From positions 372,001 to 436,000 of the forward strand of contig NZ_PENI01000003.1 in assembly GCF_003688995.1 (NCBI RefSeq): a stretch of 64,000 nt of DNA, written 5' to 3'. Position 1 is the first letter of the stretch, and the number at the start of each line of letters is the position of its first letter. A program made the translations under genes and the position numbers. A model generated the notes under the pieces. That model saw only the letters and a program-made list of their open reading frames with translations. It was not told the DNA's origin and did not search any database. The DNA comes from Streptomyces shenzhenensis. GTDB taxonomy: Bacteria; Actinomycetota; Actinomycetes; Streptomycetales; Streptomycetaceae. Below, in pieces: positions 20,704-30,027 of the stretch.

Positions 20704-21629
20704 ACCCCCGCCGCCCGCGCCCTCTCGTGCACCTCCGCGGCGACGTCCTTGAGGTGTTCGGCGTCGCGGGCGCCGCTCTGCAGGTCGACGATGATCTCCT
20801 CCAGGCCGACGGCCGCGTGCGCCACGAGATCCTCGACGATCTGGCCGACGTCGCCCTGGAAGGGCCGGCGGTCGGTGCCGCCGTACGGCTCGGCGGTCAG
20901 GGCCGTGTTCACCCGCAGGACCGTCTGGACGGGCTCCGTGCGGCCCCGCTCGGCCGCCAGGTCCTGCACCTGCCGCCACTGCGCGGCGAGCCGGTCGGCG
21001 CCCGCGGCCACCGGCAGCCAGCCGTCGGCGTGGTCGACCAGCCGCCGCAGCGCCCGCCCGGTGCCCGCGGCCAGCAGGATCGGGATCGGCCGGGCGGGCT
21101 TGGGCCCGACCACGGCCGAGGCGATCCTCGTGATCCGGCCCTCGTAGCGCACGGGGTCGGGGCCCCACACCGCCCGGCAGACCTCGATGAACTCGTCCAG
21201 CACCCGGCCGCGTTCCTCGAACGGCCGGATCCCGGCGGCCGCGTACTCGTCGAAGGACCAGCCGGTGCCGAGGCCCGCGACGACCCGGCCGCCGCTCGCC
21301 ACGTCCAGTGAGGCGAGGGCCTTGGCCAGCTGGAACGGCTGGTGCAGCGGCGCGACCAGCACACTGGAGCCCAGCCGGGCCCGCTCGGTGGCCGACGCCG
21401 CCAGGGTGAGCGTGACCAGCGGCTCCGCGACATCGCGGTAGCCGTCCGGCCAGGGGACCCCCGCGACGCCGTACAGCCCCTGCGTGGCCGGTTCGGGGAA
21501 CAGGGCCCGTTCGAAGACCCACAGGCTGTCGTAGCCGATCCCTTCGGCCGCGCGGGCCACGTCGGGTACGTCCTTGCCGAGGGAGTACTGCCGCATCTGG
21601 GGAAGACCGAGACCGAGCCGGATCGCCAT
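20700..21629 (-). CDS. LLM-class (F420/flavin-dependent) oxidoreductase
   Basis: A 309-residue luciferase-like barrel protein. Typical blocks: MAIRLGLGLPQ at the start, YDSLWVFERALFPEP, LGSSVLVAPLHQPFQLAKALASLDVASGG (split by a short loop), VVAGLGTGWSFDEYAAAGI and PKPARPIPILLAAGTG. These suit an F420-dependent enzyme, but cofactor and substrate cannot be fixed from sequence. ATG at 21629 has GGAG eight bases upstream; longer frames run into the spacer. Its stop codon overlaps that of the convergent monooxygenase gene. Confidence 0.85.
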   Translation of the reverse strand: MAIRLGLGLPQMRQYSLGKDVPDVARAAEGIGYDSLWVFERALFPEPATQGLYGVAGVPWPDGYRDVAEPLVTLTLAASATERARLGSSVLVAPLHQPFQLAKALASLDVASGGRVVAGLGTGWSFDEYAAAGIRPFEERGRVLDEFIEVCRAVWGPDPVRYEGRITRIASAVVGPKPARPIPILLAAGTGRALRRLVDHADGWLPVAAGADRLAAQWRQVQDLAAERGRTEPVQTVLRVNTALTAEPYGGTDRRPFQGDVGQIVEDLVAHAAVGLEEIIVDLQSGARDAEHLKDVAAEVHERARAAGV

Positions 21630-21717
21630 TCCGGTGCTCCTTCGCAATCGGATACCTGCCGGCCAACGTACCTGTGTCCTACATCTGTTTCCCGGCAAGG
21701 CTCGCAAAACGGCCGGA

Positions 21718-22413
21718 TCAGTCCGGCAGTGGCGTGAGCAGCAGGCGGCTCGCGAGGCCGACGGCCGCGTCGAGGCGTTCGGCGAACTCCTCGGCGAGGT
21801 CCCCGCACCGGCGCAGCGCCCACAGCGCCCGCGCCGCCGACCAGGCCGCGTCCCGGGCCCGCTCCAGGCTCCAGGAGCCGAACAGGTGGGTGAGCGGGTC
21901 GGCGAGCTGGAGGAGGTCGGGCCCCGGCATCAGATCCTCGCGGACGCGTTCCTCCAGCGACACGAGGAGATCACCCACGCGGTCGAACTCGTCCTCCAGG
22001 TCCTCGGGTTCGCAGCCGAGCGTCCGACAGGTGTCCACCACGGCGAGCGCCAGGTCGTGGCCGATGTGTGCGTTGATGCCGGCCAACGCGAACTGCAGCG
22101 GCCGTACGCCCGGATGGCGGCGCAACTGGAACAGCGGCCGCCAGCAGGCGGGCGCGCGCCGGCCGTCCGCCGCCGCGTCCACCGCGGCCAGATACCGGTG
22201 CGCGAACCGGACGTCCAGCGCGGTCGCGGCCCGCCGGTCGGCGAAGTACCCGGTGTCCAGCCGCCGTTCGACCTCCTCGGTGACGGTGAGGTAGACGCGG
22301 TTGAACACCGCGACCCCGTCCCGGGCCGGCAGGGCGGCGTCCAGGGCGCGCATCCGGGTGACGACGGCGTCCACCGTGCGGACGGACGTCGTGAACTGTT
22401 CCAACTGCGTCAT
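21718..22413 (-). CDS. DUF5995-like protein of unknown function
   Basis: A 231-residue, largely helical soluble protein. Recognisable blocks are GVAVFNRVYLTVTEEVERRL, FFADRRAATALDVRFAHRYLAAVDA (Y for the first F), WRPLFQLRRHPGVRPLQFALAGINAHIGHDLALAVV and FGSWSLERARDAAW. Conserved His and Asp residues in the INAHIGHDL stretch look like a metal or catalytic site, as in other DUF5995 proteins. No function is known. It lies 88 nt upstream of the LLM gene on the same strand. The start at 22413 is supported by frame and composition; no good ribosome site is seen. Confidence 0.7.
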   Translation of the reverse strand: MTQLEQFTTSVRTVDAVVTRMRALDAALPARDGVAVFNRVYLTVTEEVERRLDTGYFADRRAATALDVRFAHRYLAAVDAAADGRRAPACWRPLFQLRRHPGVRPLQFALAGINAHIGHDLALAVVDTCRTLGCEPEDLEDEFDRVGDLLVSLEERVREDLMPGPDLLQLADPLTHLFGSWSLERARDAAWSAARALWALRRCGDLAEEFAERLDAAVGLASRLLLTPLPD

Positions 22414-22593
22414 GGGGGCAGGGTCCCAGCACTGGGCCTGCCTGGGTGCCCACGGGCGCCGTGCTTCCCCGGAACGGGGGAACCAGCCCGTCACTCGGGG
22501 GGTTGTGACACAGGGGGAGCACCGTTGCGGCGGGGCAATGCGCCCGGCGTTCGGCCGCAAGGGCGCGGCCGGGACGTTCACGCCGGGGTACGC

Positions 22594-24003
22594 CTACGAA
22601 CCGGCGCGGTGAGCGTCCTCGTCGGCATCCGGTGGTCCGTCGTAGGCTGAGGTCCCCTCGTCCAACAGCGGCTGCCGGCCCTTGAGATGGGCGGGCGCGA
22701 AGGCGCGCAGCGCGTGGTAGCCGGTGATGACGACCAGCGTGCCGAGGGCGATGCCGCTCAGCGAGAAGGTGTCGGTGAACTTCATGGAGACGTTGCCGAC
22801 GCCGATGATGATGCCGGCGGCGGCCGGGACCAGGTTCAGCGGGTTGCGCAGGTCCACCCCGGCGTGCAGCCAGATCTGCGCGCCGAGCAGGCCGATCATG
22901 CCGTACAGGATGACGGTGATGCCGCCGAGCACACCGCCCGGGATCGCGGCGACGACCGCGCCGAACTTCGGGCACAGGCCGAAGAGCAGCGCGAAGCCGG
23001 CCGCGGCCCAGTACGCGGCCGTCGAGTAGACGCGGGTGGCGGCCATCACGCCGATGTTCTCGGAGTACGTGGTGTTCGGCGGGCCGCCCACCGCGGTCGA
23101 CAGCATCGACCCCACGCCGTCCGCCGAGATCGCCGTGCCGAGCTTGTCGTCCAGGGGATCGCCGGTCATCTCACCGACCGCCTTGACATGGCCGGCGTTC
23201 TCCGCGACCAGCGCGATCACGACCGGCAGGGCGACGAGGACCGCCGACCACTGGAACGACGGGCCGTGGAAGGAGGGCAGCCCGAACCAGTCGGCCTTGC
23301 CGACGCCGGACAGGTCCAGGCGCCAGTGGTCGGTGAGCCTGCCGCTCGCGTCGACCGAGTGGATCCGGCCGAATATCCGGTCGAACGCCCAGGAGACGGC
23401 GTACCCGAAGACCAGGCCCAGGAAGATCGCGACACGGGACCAGAAGCCGCGCAGACAGACCACGGCCAGACCGGTGAACAGCATCACGAGCAGCGCCGTC
23501 CACTGGTCCTGCGGCCAGTACGTGGACGCGGTCACCGGGGCCAGGTTGAAACCGATCAGCATGACCACGGCGCCGGTGACGATCGGCGGCATCGTGGCGT
23601 GGATGATGCGCGCCCCGAAGCGCCGCACGGCGAGACCCACCAGGAACAGGACGACGCCGACGACGAAGACCGCCCCGGTGACCGTCGCGCTGGTGCCGCC
23701 CTGGGCGCGGATGACCGCGGCGACGCCCACGAAGGACAGCGAGCAGCCCAGGTAGCTCGGCACCCGGCCGCGGGTCGCGAGCAGGAAGATCACGGTCGCG
23801 ACGCCCGACATCATGATCGCGAGGTTGGGGTCGAGGCCCATCAGGACGGGGGCCACGAACGACGCGCCGAACATCGCCACGACGTGCTGGGCGCCGAGGC
23901 CCACCGTGCGGGGCCAGGACAGCCGTTCGTCGGGGCGTACCACTGCTCCGGGCGCGGGCGTACGCCCGTCGCCGTGCAGCTTCCAGCGCACGCCGAGGTC
24001 CAT
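22594..24003 (-). CDS. NCS2-family uracil/xanthine permease
   Basis: A 469-residue proton symporter with about 14 hydrophobic segments. The substrate-site helices are recognisable: IALVAENAGHVKAVGEMTG (Glu and His that bind the base in UraA) and GGPPNTTYSENIGVMAATRVYS. This pattern is closer to uracil permeases (UraA/PyrP) than to xanthine or urate carriers. The C-terminus ends in an acidic cytoplasmic tail (YDGPPDADEDAHR). No pyrimidine-salvage gene is adjacent. No convincing ribosome site lies before ATG 24003. Confidence 0.9.
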   Translation of the reverse strand: MDLGVRWKLHGDGRTPAPGAVVRPDERLSWPRTVGLGAQHVVAMFGASFVAPVLMGLDPNLAIMMSGVATVIFLLATRGRVPSYLGCSLSFVGVAAVIRAQGGTSATVTGAVFVVGVVLFLVGLAVRRFGARIIHATMPPIVTGAVVMLIGFNLAPVTASTYWPQDQWTALLVMLFTGLAVVCLRGFWSRVAIFLGLVFGYAVSWAFDRIFGRIHSVDASGRLTDHWRLDLSGVGKADWFGLPSFHGPSFQWSAVLVALPVVIALVAENAGHVKAVGEMTGDPLDDKLGTAISADGVGSMLSTAVGGPPNTTYSENIGVMAATRVYSTAAYWAAAGFALLFGLCPKFGAVVAAIPGGVLGGITVILYGMIGLLGAQIWLHAGVDLRNPLNLVPAAAGIIIGVGNVSMKFTDTFSLSGIALGTLVVITGYHALRAFAPAHLKGRQPLLDEGTSAYDGPPDADEDAHRAGS

Positions 24004-24181
24004 GGTGAGGTTTCGCTTTCTCTGTACATGAAGACGGTCCGCACCATTGTCACGGGTACCTGGCGGTCCTCCGTCCGCACGGTCTCACCCGTGAACCATG
24101 TTCATGTGGATGATCGGCCCGGCTCCGGTGGACGTCCGGCCGGGCGCGACGACGCCGCGCCGCGCGCCTGGAGCGAGGCGT

Positions 24182-25393
24182 TCAGGGCCGCGGGTCGGGG
24201 ACGGCAGCGGCCTGCCGGCCGACCTCGGTCCTGGCCCGCCCGCCCGGGCGCAGCACGCCCGCGAACACCGCGAGCCCGCACGCCAGCGCGGTCACCAGAC
24301 AGAACGACACCGTCAGGCTGGTCGCCTGGGCCACGCCGCCGATCAGGCTGGGCGCGATCAGCCCCGAGGTGTAGGTGATGGTCGCCACACCCGCGATGGC
24401 CTGGCTCGGACGGGGGCCGCTGTGCCCGGCCGCCGCGAAGCACAGCGGCACCACGACCGCGATGCCGAGACCCATCAGCGCGAACCCGGTCATCGCCACC
24501 GCCGGATGCCCCGCGACGACGATCAGCAGGCCGCCGGCCGTGGCGAGCACCCCGCCCGCGCGGACCGTGCGCACCGCGCCGTAGCGGTTCACCACCGCGT
24601 CCCCGGCGATCCGCGCCACCGCCATGGTCAGCATGAACCCGGTCGTCGAGGCCGCGGCGAGACCGGCGGAGCTGTCGAGCCGGTCCCGCAGGAACACCGC
24701 CGACCAGTCGAGGCTCGCGCCCTCCGCGAACACCGCGCAGAATCCGACCGCGCCGATCAGCAGCGCCGAACGGGGCGGCAGCGCGAACCGCGGCGGCGGC
24801 TCCTCGTCCTCGGCGGGCTGGAGGTCCAGCACCCGGCCGGCGGCCACCACGCCGAGCAGCGTGAGGACGGCCGCCGCGAGCGCGAAGTGCAGTCGCGCGT
24901 CCGAGCCCAGATGCGCGGCGAGGGTGCCGGCCGCCGAGCCGGTCAGGGCGCCCGTGCTCCACATGCCGTGCAGCCCCGAGATGATCGACTTGCCGAGCAG
25001 CCGCTCCACCTCCAGGCCGAGCGCGTTCATCGCCACGTCGGCCATGCCGGCGCTCGCGCCGTACGCGAACATCGCGAGACACAGCGTGTACAGGTTCGGC
25101 GCCAGGCCCGGCAGGATCAGCGCGAGCGTCCACAGCGCGATCAGTCCGCGCAGCGCATTGCGGCTGCCGAAGCGGTGGCTGATCCGGCCCGCCACCGGCA
25201 TCGAGCACGAGGCGCCGAACGCCGTGAAGGCGAGCGCGAATCCGAGCTGCCCCGTGCTCAGCGAGGCGTGGTCCTGGATCCAGGGCACCCGGGTCGCGAA
25301 GGAGCCGGTGACGGCGCCGTGCACGGCGAACACGGCCGCGACGGCGTACCGGGCGCGTTTCACCTCACCCTGCGCGTGGACCACGCCACTCAT
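24182..25393 (-). CDS. MFS transporter divergent from a ROK regulator
   Basis: A 403-residue major facilitator protein with 12 predicted membrane segments. After a short N-terminal tail, VAAVFAVHGAVTGSFATRVPWIQDH begins helix 1; the loop 2-3 motif is AGRISHRFGSRNALRG. The GMADVAMNALGLEVE block is typical of a YfkF/FucP-like sub-branch that includes sugar-related exporters and importers. It is divergent from the ROK gene, with a perfect palindrome 47 bp upstream of its start. It is therefore probably the ROK target; substrate unknown, a sugar by association. Confidence 0.88.
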   Translation of the reverse strand: MSGVVHAQGEVKRARYAVAAVFAVHGAVTGSFATRVPWIQDHASLSTGQLGFALAFTAFGASCSMPVAGRISHRFGSRNALRGLIALWTLALILPGLAPNLYTLCLAMFAYGASAGMADVAMNALGLEVERLLGKSIISGLHGMWSTGALTGSAAGTLAAHLGSDARLHFALAAAVLTLLGVVAAGRVLDLQPAEDEEPPPRFALPPRSALLIGAVGFCAVFAEGASLDWSAVFLRDRLDSSAGLAAASTTGFMLTMAVARIAGDAVVNRYGAVRTVRAGGVLATAGGLLIVVAGHPAVAMTGFALMGLGIAVVVPLCFAAAGHSGPRPSQAIAGVATITYTSGLIAPSLIGGVAQATSLTVSFCLVTALACGLAVFAGVLRPGGRARTEVGRQAAAVPDPRP

Positions 25394-25439
25394 GTTCCGG
25401 CCCCTCCCTGGACGGTCACCCCGCTGTCTCGGCGTAAAT

Positions 25440-25460
25440 TATCAGGCACCCTGCCTGATA
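25440..25460. promoter_or_regulatory. Predicted ROK operator between divergent MFS and ROK genes
   Basis: Perfect inverted repeat TATCAGGCA - CCC - TGCCTGATA (9-bp arms, 3-bp spacer) in the 141-bp intergenic region. Its position, 47 bp before the MFS start and 75 bp before the ROK start, suits repression of both genes. Confidence 0.7.
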
Positions 25461-25534
25461 GATAGGCGGCAATGTCGCCGCCCCGGCACGCAGCGGGCGG
25501 CAGGCCGGCTCCGCCGATCTGGGAGGATTCCGTC

Positions 25535-26749
25535 ATGGCCGCATCACCGAGCACCGCCCGGGCCATCAACGACCGGCTCGCCCTGCGCCTGCTGCAGGAC
25601 GAAGGCCCGCTCACGGCCGGGCAGTTGAAGCAGCTGACGGGGCTGTCCCGGCCGACCGTCGCCGACCTCGTCGAGCGGCTCGCGGACTCCGGCCTGATCA
25701 CGGTCGTCGGTGAGTCGGGTGAGCAGCGCCGCGGCCCGAACGCCCGGCTCTACGGCATCGTCGCCGACCGCGCCCACCTCGCCGCGCTCGACGTCCGTAC
25801 GGAGGGTGTCTCCGTGCTGGTGTCCGATCTGCTGGGCCGTGTGCTCGCCGAGGCGTCCGTGCCCATCGCCGGGGACATCGGGACCGGGCCCGCGGTGGAG
25901 CAGGCGGTGGCGCTGGTGGAGCGGGCGGTGAAGGAGGCCGGGGCCGACCGGCTGCACACCGTCGGCATCGGCGCACCGGGCCTGATCGACCCGGTCACGG
26001 GCGAACTGCGCGACTCCTCCGGCCTGCCGGCCTGGCACCGCCGGCTGGTCGCGGCCCTTCAGGAACGCCTGCCCGAGGCCCGGGTCAGCGTCGAGAACGA
26101 GACCAACCTCGCCGCGCTGGCCGAGCAGCGCGAGGGCGGCGCCCGGGACCGCGACACCTTCGTCCTGCTCTGGCTCGGCCACGGCGCAGGCGCCGCCGTC
26201 GTCCTGGACGGCACCCTGCGCCGCGGCGCCTCCGGCGGCACCGGCGAGATCGGCTTCCTGCCGGTCCCGGGCACCGCGACGCTGCCCTCCGCGACGGACT
26301 GCGAGGGCGGCTTCCACTCCCTGGCCGGTGCCGCGGCCGTGGAGGCGCTGGCCGACGCGTGCGGGCTGACCGGCGCCGCGGACGGCACGGACGGGCCGCG
26401 CGCCGCGGGCCTGGTGCGGGCGGCCGTGGCCGGAGCCGCCCCGCCGGCGGCCACTGACCGCTTTCTCGACGCGCTCGCCGACCGGATCGCCATCGGCGCG
26501 GCCTCCGTCGTCGCTGTCCTGGACCCCGGCTGTGTGGTCCTCGGCGGAGAGGTCGGCCAGGCCGGCGGAGCGCGGCTCGCGGCCCGGGTGCAGGAGCGGG
26601 TCCGGCGGATGTCGCCCCTGCCCACCGAGGTGCGGCCGAGCACCCTCGGCGGCGGAGCCGTCCTGCGCGGGGCCCTGCTGACCGCCCGGGAACGCGCCCA
26701 GGACGACCTGTTCACGGGGGACCCCCGTCGCGGCGGAGCCGCAGGGTGA
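25535..26749 (+). CDS. ROK-family transcriptional regulator
   Basis: A 404-residue ROK repressor: N-terminal winged HTH (LKQLTGLSRPTVADLVERLADSGLI, split into helices) and a sugar-kinase-like domain with ALDVRTEGVSVLVSDLLG (phosphate loop region) and GIGAPGLIDPVTGELRDSS. The zinc-binding Cys cluster of true ROK kinases is reduced to a single Cys (TDCEGGFHS), as in many regulators. The ATG at 25535 is chosen because GGGAGG precedes it by eight bases. It diverges from the MFS gene across a perfect palindrome, its likely operator. Confidence 0.9.
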   Translation: MAASPSTARAINDRLALRLLQDEGPLTAGQLKQLTGLSRPTVADLVERLADSGLITVVGESGEQRRGPNARLYGIVADRAHLAALDVRTEGVSVLVSDLLGRVLAEASVPIAGDIGTGPAVEQAVALVERAVKEAGADRLHTVGIGAPGLIDPVTGELRDSSGLPAWHRRLVAALQERLPEARVSVENETNLAALAEQREGGARDRDTFVLLWLGHGAGAAVVLDGTLRRGASGGTGEIGFLPVPGTATLPSATDCEGGFHSLAGAAAVEALADACGLTGAADGTDGPRAAGLVRAAVAGAAPPAATDRFLDALADRIAIGAASVVAVLDPGCVVLGGEVGQAGGARLAARVQERVRRMSPLPTEVRPSTLGGGAVLRGALLTARERAQDDLFTGDPRRGGAAG

Positions 26750-27144
26750 CACGGCCTCGCGTCCCTTCGGGGCGTCGCCGCACCACAGCGGCCCGCCGAG
26801 CCGCCGCGAGCAGCCCGCCGCCGCCCACTCGTCCCCGCCGGTCGGCGTGCTCGCGCTGCGCCCGGCCGTCTTCGCCCGCGGTCTGCCGGAGGTCCCCGGG
26901 AAGGCCGGCGACCCGGCGGCGGGCAAGGGCCGTCGTCACCGCCACCGGGCCCGCCCGCACCCTAAAAGGACTAGACCAGTAAGGTCAATGGGTGTGAGCG
27001 ACGGTCAAGAGTCATCCTCAGCAGGGGAGTTGGCCTGCGACGGCCGGACGGGGGCGTCGCGCGCCCCGCGCTGTGAGCCAAGCCACACGGGCGCCCTGTC
27101 GGGACGGCGATCGGCCGTGGCACACTGGGCAGGTACCAGAAGCA
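26750..27144. other. Spacer between ROK gene and FMN riboswitch with orphan promoter and no clear gene
   Basis: No gene is supported here. A leftward chitinase-type promoter lies at 26959-26988 but no intact gene follows it. Leftward short frames (for example 26712-26960) are Arg/Gly-rich and overlap the ROK 3' end, so they look non-coding. The sequence from 26990 to 27144 must carry the rib operon promoter, but no strong -35/-10 pair was found. Confidence 0.5.
26959..26988 (-). promoter_or_regulatory. Orphan DasR/chitinase-type promoter, pointing left
   Basis: On the minus strand: -35 TTGACC (26983-26988), 18-bp spacer containing ACTGGTCTAGTCC, -10 TAGGGT (26959-26964). The layout is the same as the chitinase promoter at 41821-41862 (CATTGACC, then A-G/C-TGGTCTAGTCC). 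The inner motif fits the DasR site built on TGGTCTAGACCA. No chitinase gene follows. From memory, S. coelicolor has a chitinase gene beside ribE, which suggests a deletion here. Confidence 0.6.
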
Positions 27145-27271
27145 GCGCACTCCGGGGTCGGTGAAAGTCCGAACCGGCGGTTACAGTCCGCGACCCGGTC
27201 GCTTCCAGCGGCCGGTTGACCAGGTGAAATTCCTGGACCGACGGTTAAAGTCCGGATGGGAGGCAGTGCGC
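27145..27271 (+). promoter_or_regulatory. FMN riboswitch (RFN element)
   Basis: Senses FMN and controls the riboflavin operon. Closing stem P1 pairs GCGCACT (27145-27151) with AGTGCGC (27265-27271). Conserved internal blocks are visible in order: GGGGTCGGTGAAAGTCCGAAC, CGGTTACAGTCCGCGACCC in shortened form, TTGACCAGGTGAAATTCCTGG and GACGGTTAAAGTCCGGATGG (each as shorter pieces). It sits about 150 nt upstream of ribE. Confidence 0.95.
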
Positions 27272-27304
27272 GGCGGGCGGGCATCCGTGCACGCCGCCGT
27301 CTCT

Positions 27305-27422
27305 GGACGCGTCCCCCGCGGACGGGTCCGTCCGGCGCCGTTCCCCGAGTGCTCATCCGCTTCTTCTGTCGTCATCGACAGGCCCCGGAGTCCGTGCCCG
27401 AAGAGGCAGGAGGACCCGGGAA
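27305..27422 (+). promoter_or_regulatory. Expression platform of the FMN riboswitch
   Basis: A 10-bp hairpin with one mismatch (27305-27314 with 27320-27329) lies 34 nt after the aptamer. Its 3' arm contains GGGTCC (27324-27329), which is also complementary to GGACCC (27412-27417) overlapping the ribE ribosome site AGGAGG (27408-27413). The two pairings exclude each other, which would allow control of translation start. Inference from base pairing only. Confidence 0.45.
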
Positions 27423-28025
27423 GTGTTCACCGGAATCGTCGAAGAGCTGGGTGAAGTCACCGCCGTCGAGAACCTGGGCGATGCCTCCCGCTTCCGGCTC
27501 CGCGGCCCCGTCGTCACCGAGGGTGCGCGGCACGGCGACTCCATCGCCGTGAACGGTGTCTGTCTCACCGTCGTGGAGCACGACGGCGACGAGTTCACCG
27601 CGGACGTCATGGCCGAGACGCTGAACCGCTCCAGCCTCGGCGTCCTCACCGCGGGCTCCCGCGTCAACCTCGAACGCCCCACCGCCGTCGGCGCGCGCCT
27701 CGGCGGACACATCGTGCAGGGCCATGTGGACGGCACCGGCGAAGTCCTGGAGCGCACCCCCTCCGAGCACTGGGAGATCGTGAAGATCTCCCTGCCCGCG
27801 GACCTCGCCCGCTACGTCGTCGAGAAGGGCTCCATCACCGTCGACGGCATCAGCCTCACCGTCGTGACGGCGGGCGACGACCACTTCACCGTCAGCCTGA
27901 TCCCGACCACCCTCGCCCTGACCACGCTCGGCCACAAGCAGCCCGGCGACCCGGTCAACCTGGAGGTCGACGTCATCGCCAAGTACGTCGAGCGGCTGCT
28001 CGCCGGCCAGGGGGCGACCCGGTGA
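27423..28025 (+). CDS. ribE: Riboflavin synthase, alpha subunit
   Basis: Dismutates two 6,7-dimethyl-8-ribityllumazine molecules to riboflavin. A 200-residue protein made of two lumazine-binding halves: [26 protein letters not shown] and [16 protein letters not shown] in the first, and [26 protein letters not shown] and [16 protein letters not shown] in the second. GTG at 27423 follows AGGAGG. First gene of the rib operon, under the FMN riboswitch; its stop overlaps the GTG of ribM. Confidence 0.97.
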   Translation: MFTGIVEELGEVTAVENLGDASRFRLRGPVVTEGARHGDSIAVNGVCLTVVEHDGDEFTADVMAETLNRSSLGVLTAGSRVNLERPTAVGARLGGHIVQGHVDGTGEVLERTPSEHWEIVKISLPADLARYVVEKGSITVDGISLTVVTAGDDHFTVSLIPTTLALTTLGHKQPGDPVNLEVDVIAKYVERLLAGQGATR

Positions 28026-28666
28026 ACTGGCTCAACGCGCAGGCCTTCACCCTCCTCGGCCAGCACATCAAGTGGTCGGACATGATCGGCAACGTCATCG
28101 GCCTGGTCGGCCTGGTCTTCGGCTGGCGCCGCTCCCTGTGGAGCTGGCCGACACAGTTCCTGTCCGGGCTCATCCTGTTCGCCGCGTTCGCCACCGCCCA
28201 CCTCTCCGGCAGCGCGGGCAAGCAGATCGTGGTCATGGTCGTCGCCGGCTACGGCTGGTGGCAGTGGAACCGCGGCAGGGCGCAGGGCGAGGACGGTCAT
28301 ATCGCCGTACGGTTCGCCACCCCGCGCGAGCGGGCCGCCCTGCTCGCCGCCGCAGGCGTCGGCACCGTCGCCGTCGCCGGGCTGTTCCACGCCTACCCCT
28401 CGCTGTCCTGGGACCCCTGGCCGGACGCCTACATATTCATCGGCACCATCGTCGCGATGTACGCCCAGGCGCGCGGCATGGTCGAGTTCTGGCTCGCCTG
28501 GCTCCTCGTGGACGCCGTCGGCGTCCCGCTCAACTTCGCCAACGGCTTCGCCTTCTCCGGCTTCGTCTACGTCATCTACGGCGCACTCGTCCTGTGGGGC
28601 CTGCGCGACTGGTGGCTGCGCTCCCGCAGGACCGCGCGGCCCGTCCTGGAAGGAGCGACCGCATGA
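28022..28666 (+). CDS. ribM: PnuC-like riboflavin transporter RibM
   Basis: A 214-residue membrane protein of the PnuC fold, with about seven segments ([39 protein letters not shown]; conserved WWQWNRG after the third; [17 protein letters not shown]). The position inside the riboflavin operon, under the FMN riboswitch and coupled to ribE and ribBA by 4-nt overlaps, points to riboflavin rather than nicotinamide riboside uptake. This is as known for RibM of other streptomycetes and corynebacteria. Start GTG at 28022. Confidence 0.88.
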   Translation: MNWLNAQAFTLLGQHIKWSDMIGNVIGLVGLVFGWRRSLWSWPTQFLSGLILFAAFATAHLSGSAGKQIVVMVVAGYGWWQWNRGRAQGEDGHIAVRFATPRERAALLAAAGVGTVAVAGLFHAYPSLSWDPWPDAYIFIGTIVAMYAQARGMVEFWLAWLLVDAVGVPLNFANGFAFSGFVYVIYGALVLWGLRDWWLRSRRTARPVLEGATA

Positions 28667-29991
28667 CCGCGGCACCGATCCTGTACGGCACCGACACCAC
28701 CGAGGACCTCACCCTCGACCCGATCGAGCGGGCCGTCGCCGACATCGCGGCCGGCCGCCCCGTCGTGGTCGTGGACGACGAGGACCGGGAGAACGAGGGC
28801 GACCTCGTCATCGCCGCCGAGAAGGCGACGCCCGAGATCGTCGCCTTCATGATGAGCGAGTGCCGCGGCCTGATCTGCGCCCCCATGGAGGGCCCGGAAC
28901 TCGACCGGCTGGAACTCCCGCAGATGGTCCAGGACAACACCGAGTCCATGGAGACCGCGTTCACCGTGTCCGTGGACGCCTCCGCCGCGCACGGCGTGTC
29001 CACCGGGATCTCGGCCGTCGACCGCGCCACCACACTCCAGCTGCTGGCGAGCGGCACGGCCGAACCCGGCGACCTGGTCCGCCCCGGCCATGTCTTCCCG
29101 CTGCGCGCCCGGCCCGGCGGCGTCCTGGTCCGGCCCGGCCACACCGAGGCCGCCGTCGATCTCGCCCGGCTCGCCGGGCTGCGGCCGGCCGGCGCGATCG
29201 TGGAGATCGCCGGCGAGGACGGACGCATGCTGCGCCTGCCCGAGCTGATCCCGTTCGCCCGCAAGCACGGCCTGGCGATCATCTCCATCGCGGACCTGAT
29301 CGCCCACCGCCGCGCCGCCCGGCCCACGGCCCCGGTCAAGCAGCGGATGCCCGCGCCGGGCCCCGCCGTCCACCGCGAGGCCGAGGTCCGCCTGCCCACC
29401 CGGCACGGCACCTTCACCGCCTACGGCTACCGCTCCACCGCCGACGGCGTCGAACACGTCGCGCTCGTCCACGGCGACCTCGGCGACGGCGAGAACGTCC
29501 TGGTCCGCGTCCACTCCGAGTGCCTCACCGGCGACGTCTTCGGCTCGCTGCGCTGCGACTGCGGCCCGCAACTGGACGCCGCCCTGGACCGGATCCGGGA
29601 CGAGGGCCGCGGCATCGTCGTCTACCTGCGCGGACACGAGGGCCGGGGCATCGGCCTGCTGTCCAAGCTGCGCGCGTACGAACTCCAGGAACGCGGCCGG
29701 GACACCCTGGACGCCAACCTCGAACTCGGCCTGCCCGCCGACGCCCGCGACTACGGCGCCGGCGCCAGGATCCTGGCGGACCTCGGTGTGCACAGCGTGC
29801 GCCTGATGACCAACAACCCCGACAAGACCGACGCGCTGCAGCGCCACGGTCTCAAGGTCACCGGACGCGAGCCGATGCCCGTGCACGCGGGCGAGCACAA
29901 CCTCCGCTACCTGCGCACCAAACGGGACCGGATGGGCCACGACCTGCCCTGGCTGGAGGCGCCGGCCGAGTCCGGCTGCGGCAACCAGTAA
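28663..29991 (+). CDS. ribBA: Bifunctional DHBP synthase / GTP cyclohydrolase II
   Basis: Makes both early riboflavin precursors. The N-terminal DHBP synthase domain (about residues 15-220) has [30 protein letters not shown] and [10 protein letters not shown]. The C-terminal GTP cyclohydrolase II domain (about 225-435) has the zinc ligands [28 protein letters not shown], and ends [15 protein letters not shown]. All key residues are present in both halves. ATG at 28663 overlaps the ribM stop. The final 15 residues are a short variable tail. Confidence 0.96.
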   Translation: MTAAPILYGTDTTEDLTLDPIERAVADIAAGRPVVVVDDEDRENEGDLVIAAEKATPEIVAFMMSECRGLICAPMEGPELDRLELPQMVQDNTESMETAFTVSVDASAAHGVSTGISAVDRATTLQLLASGTAEPGDLVRPGHVFPLRARPGGVLVRPGHTEAAVDLARLAGLRPAGAIVEIAGEDGRMLRLPELIPFARKHGLAIISIADLIAHRRAARPTAPVKQRMPAPGPAVHREAEVRLPTRHGTFTAYGYRSTADGVEHVALVHGDLGDGENVLVRVHSECLTGDVFGSLRCDCGPQLDAALDRIRDEGRGIVVYLRGHEGRGIGLLSKLRAYELQERGRDTLDANLELGLPADARDYGAGARILADLGVHSVRLMTNNPDKTDALQRHGLKVTGREPMPVHAGEHNLRYLRTKRDRMGHDLPWLEAPAESGCGNQ

Positions 29992-30027
29992 GCGGGCAAC
30001 CAGCAAGCAAGAGCACTGAGGAGACAC

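Noticed and set aside
18754..21666. 970-codon leftward frame over the amidase, monooxygenase and LLM genes
   Set aside because: No stop by chance in a high-G+C region; the three real genes in it have intact motifs in other frames.
26712..26960. 82-codon leftward gene behind the orphan chitinase-type promoter
   Set aside because: Starts at or before the expected transcription start, is Arg/Gly-rich and overlaps the ROK 3' end; no chitinase motif.
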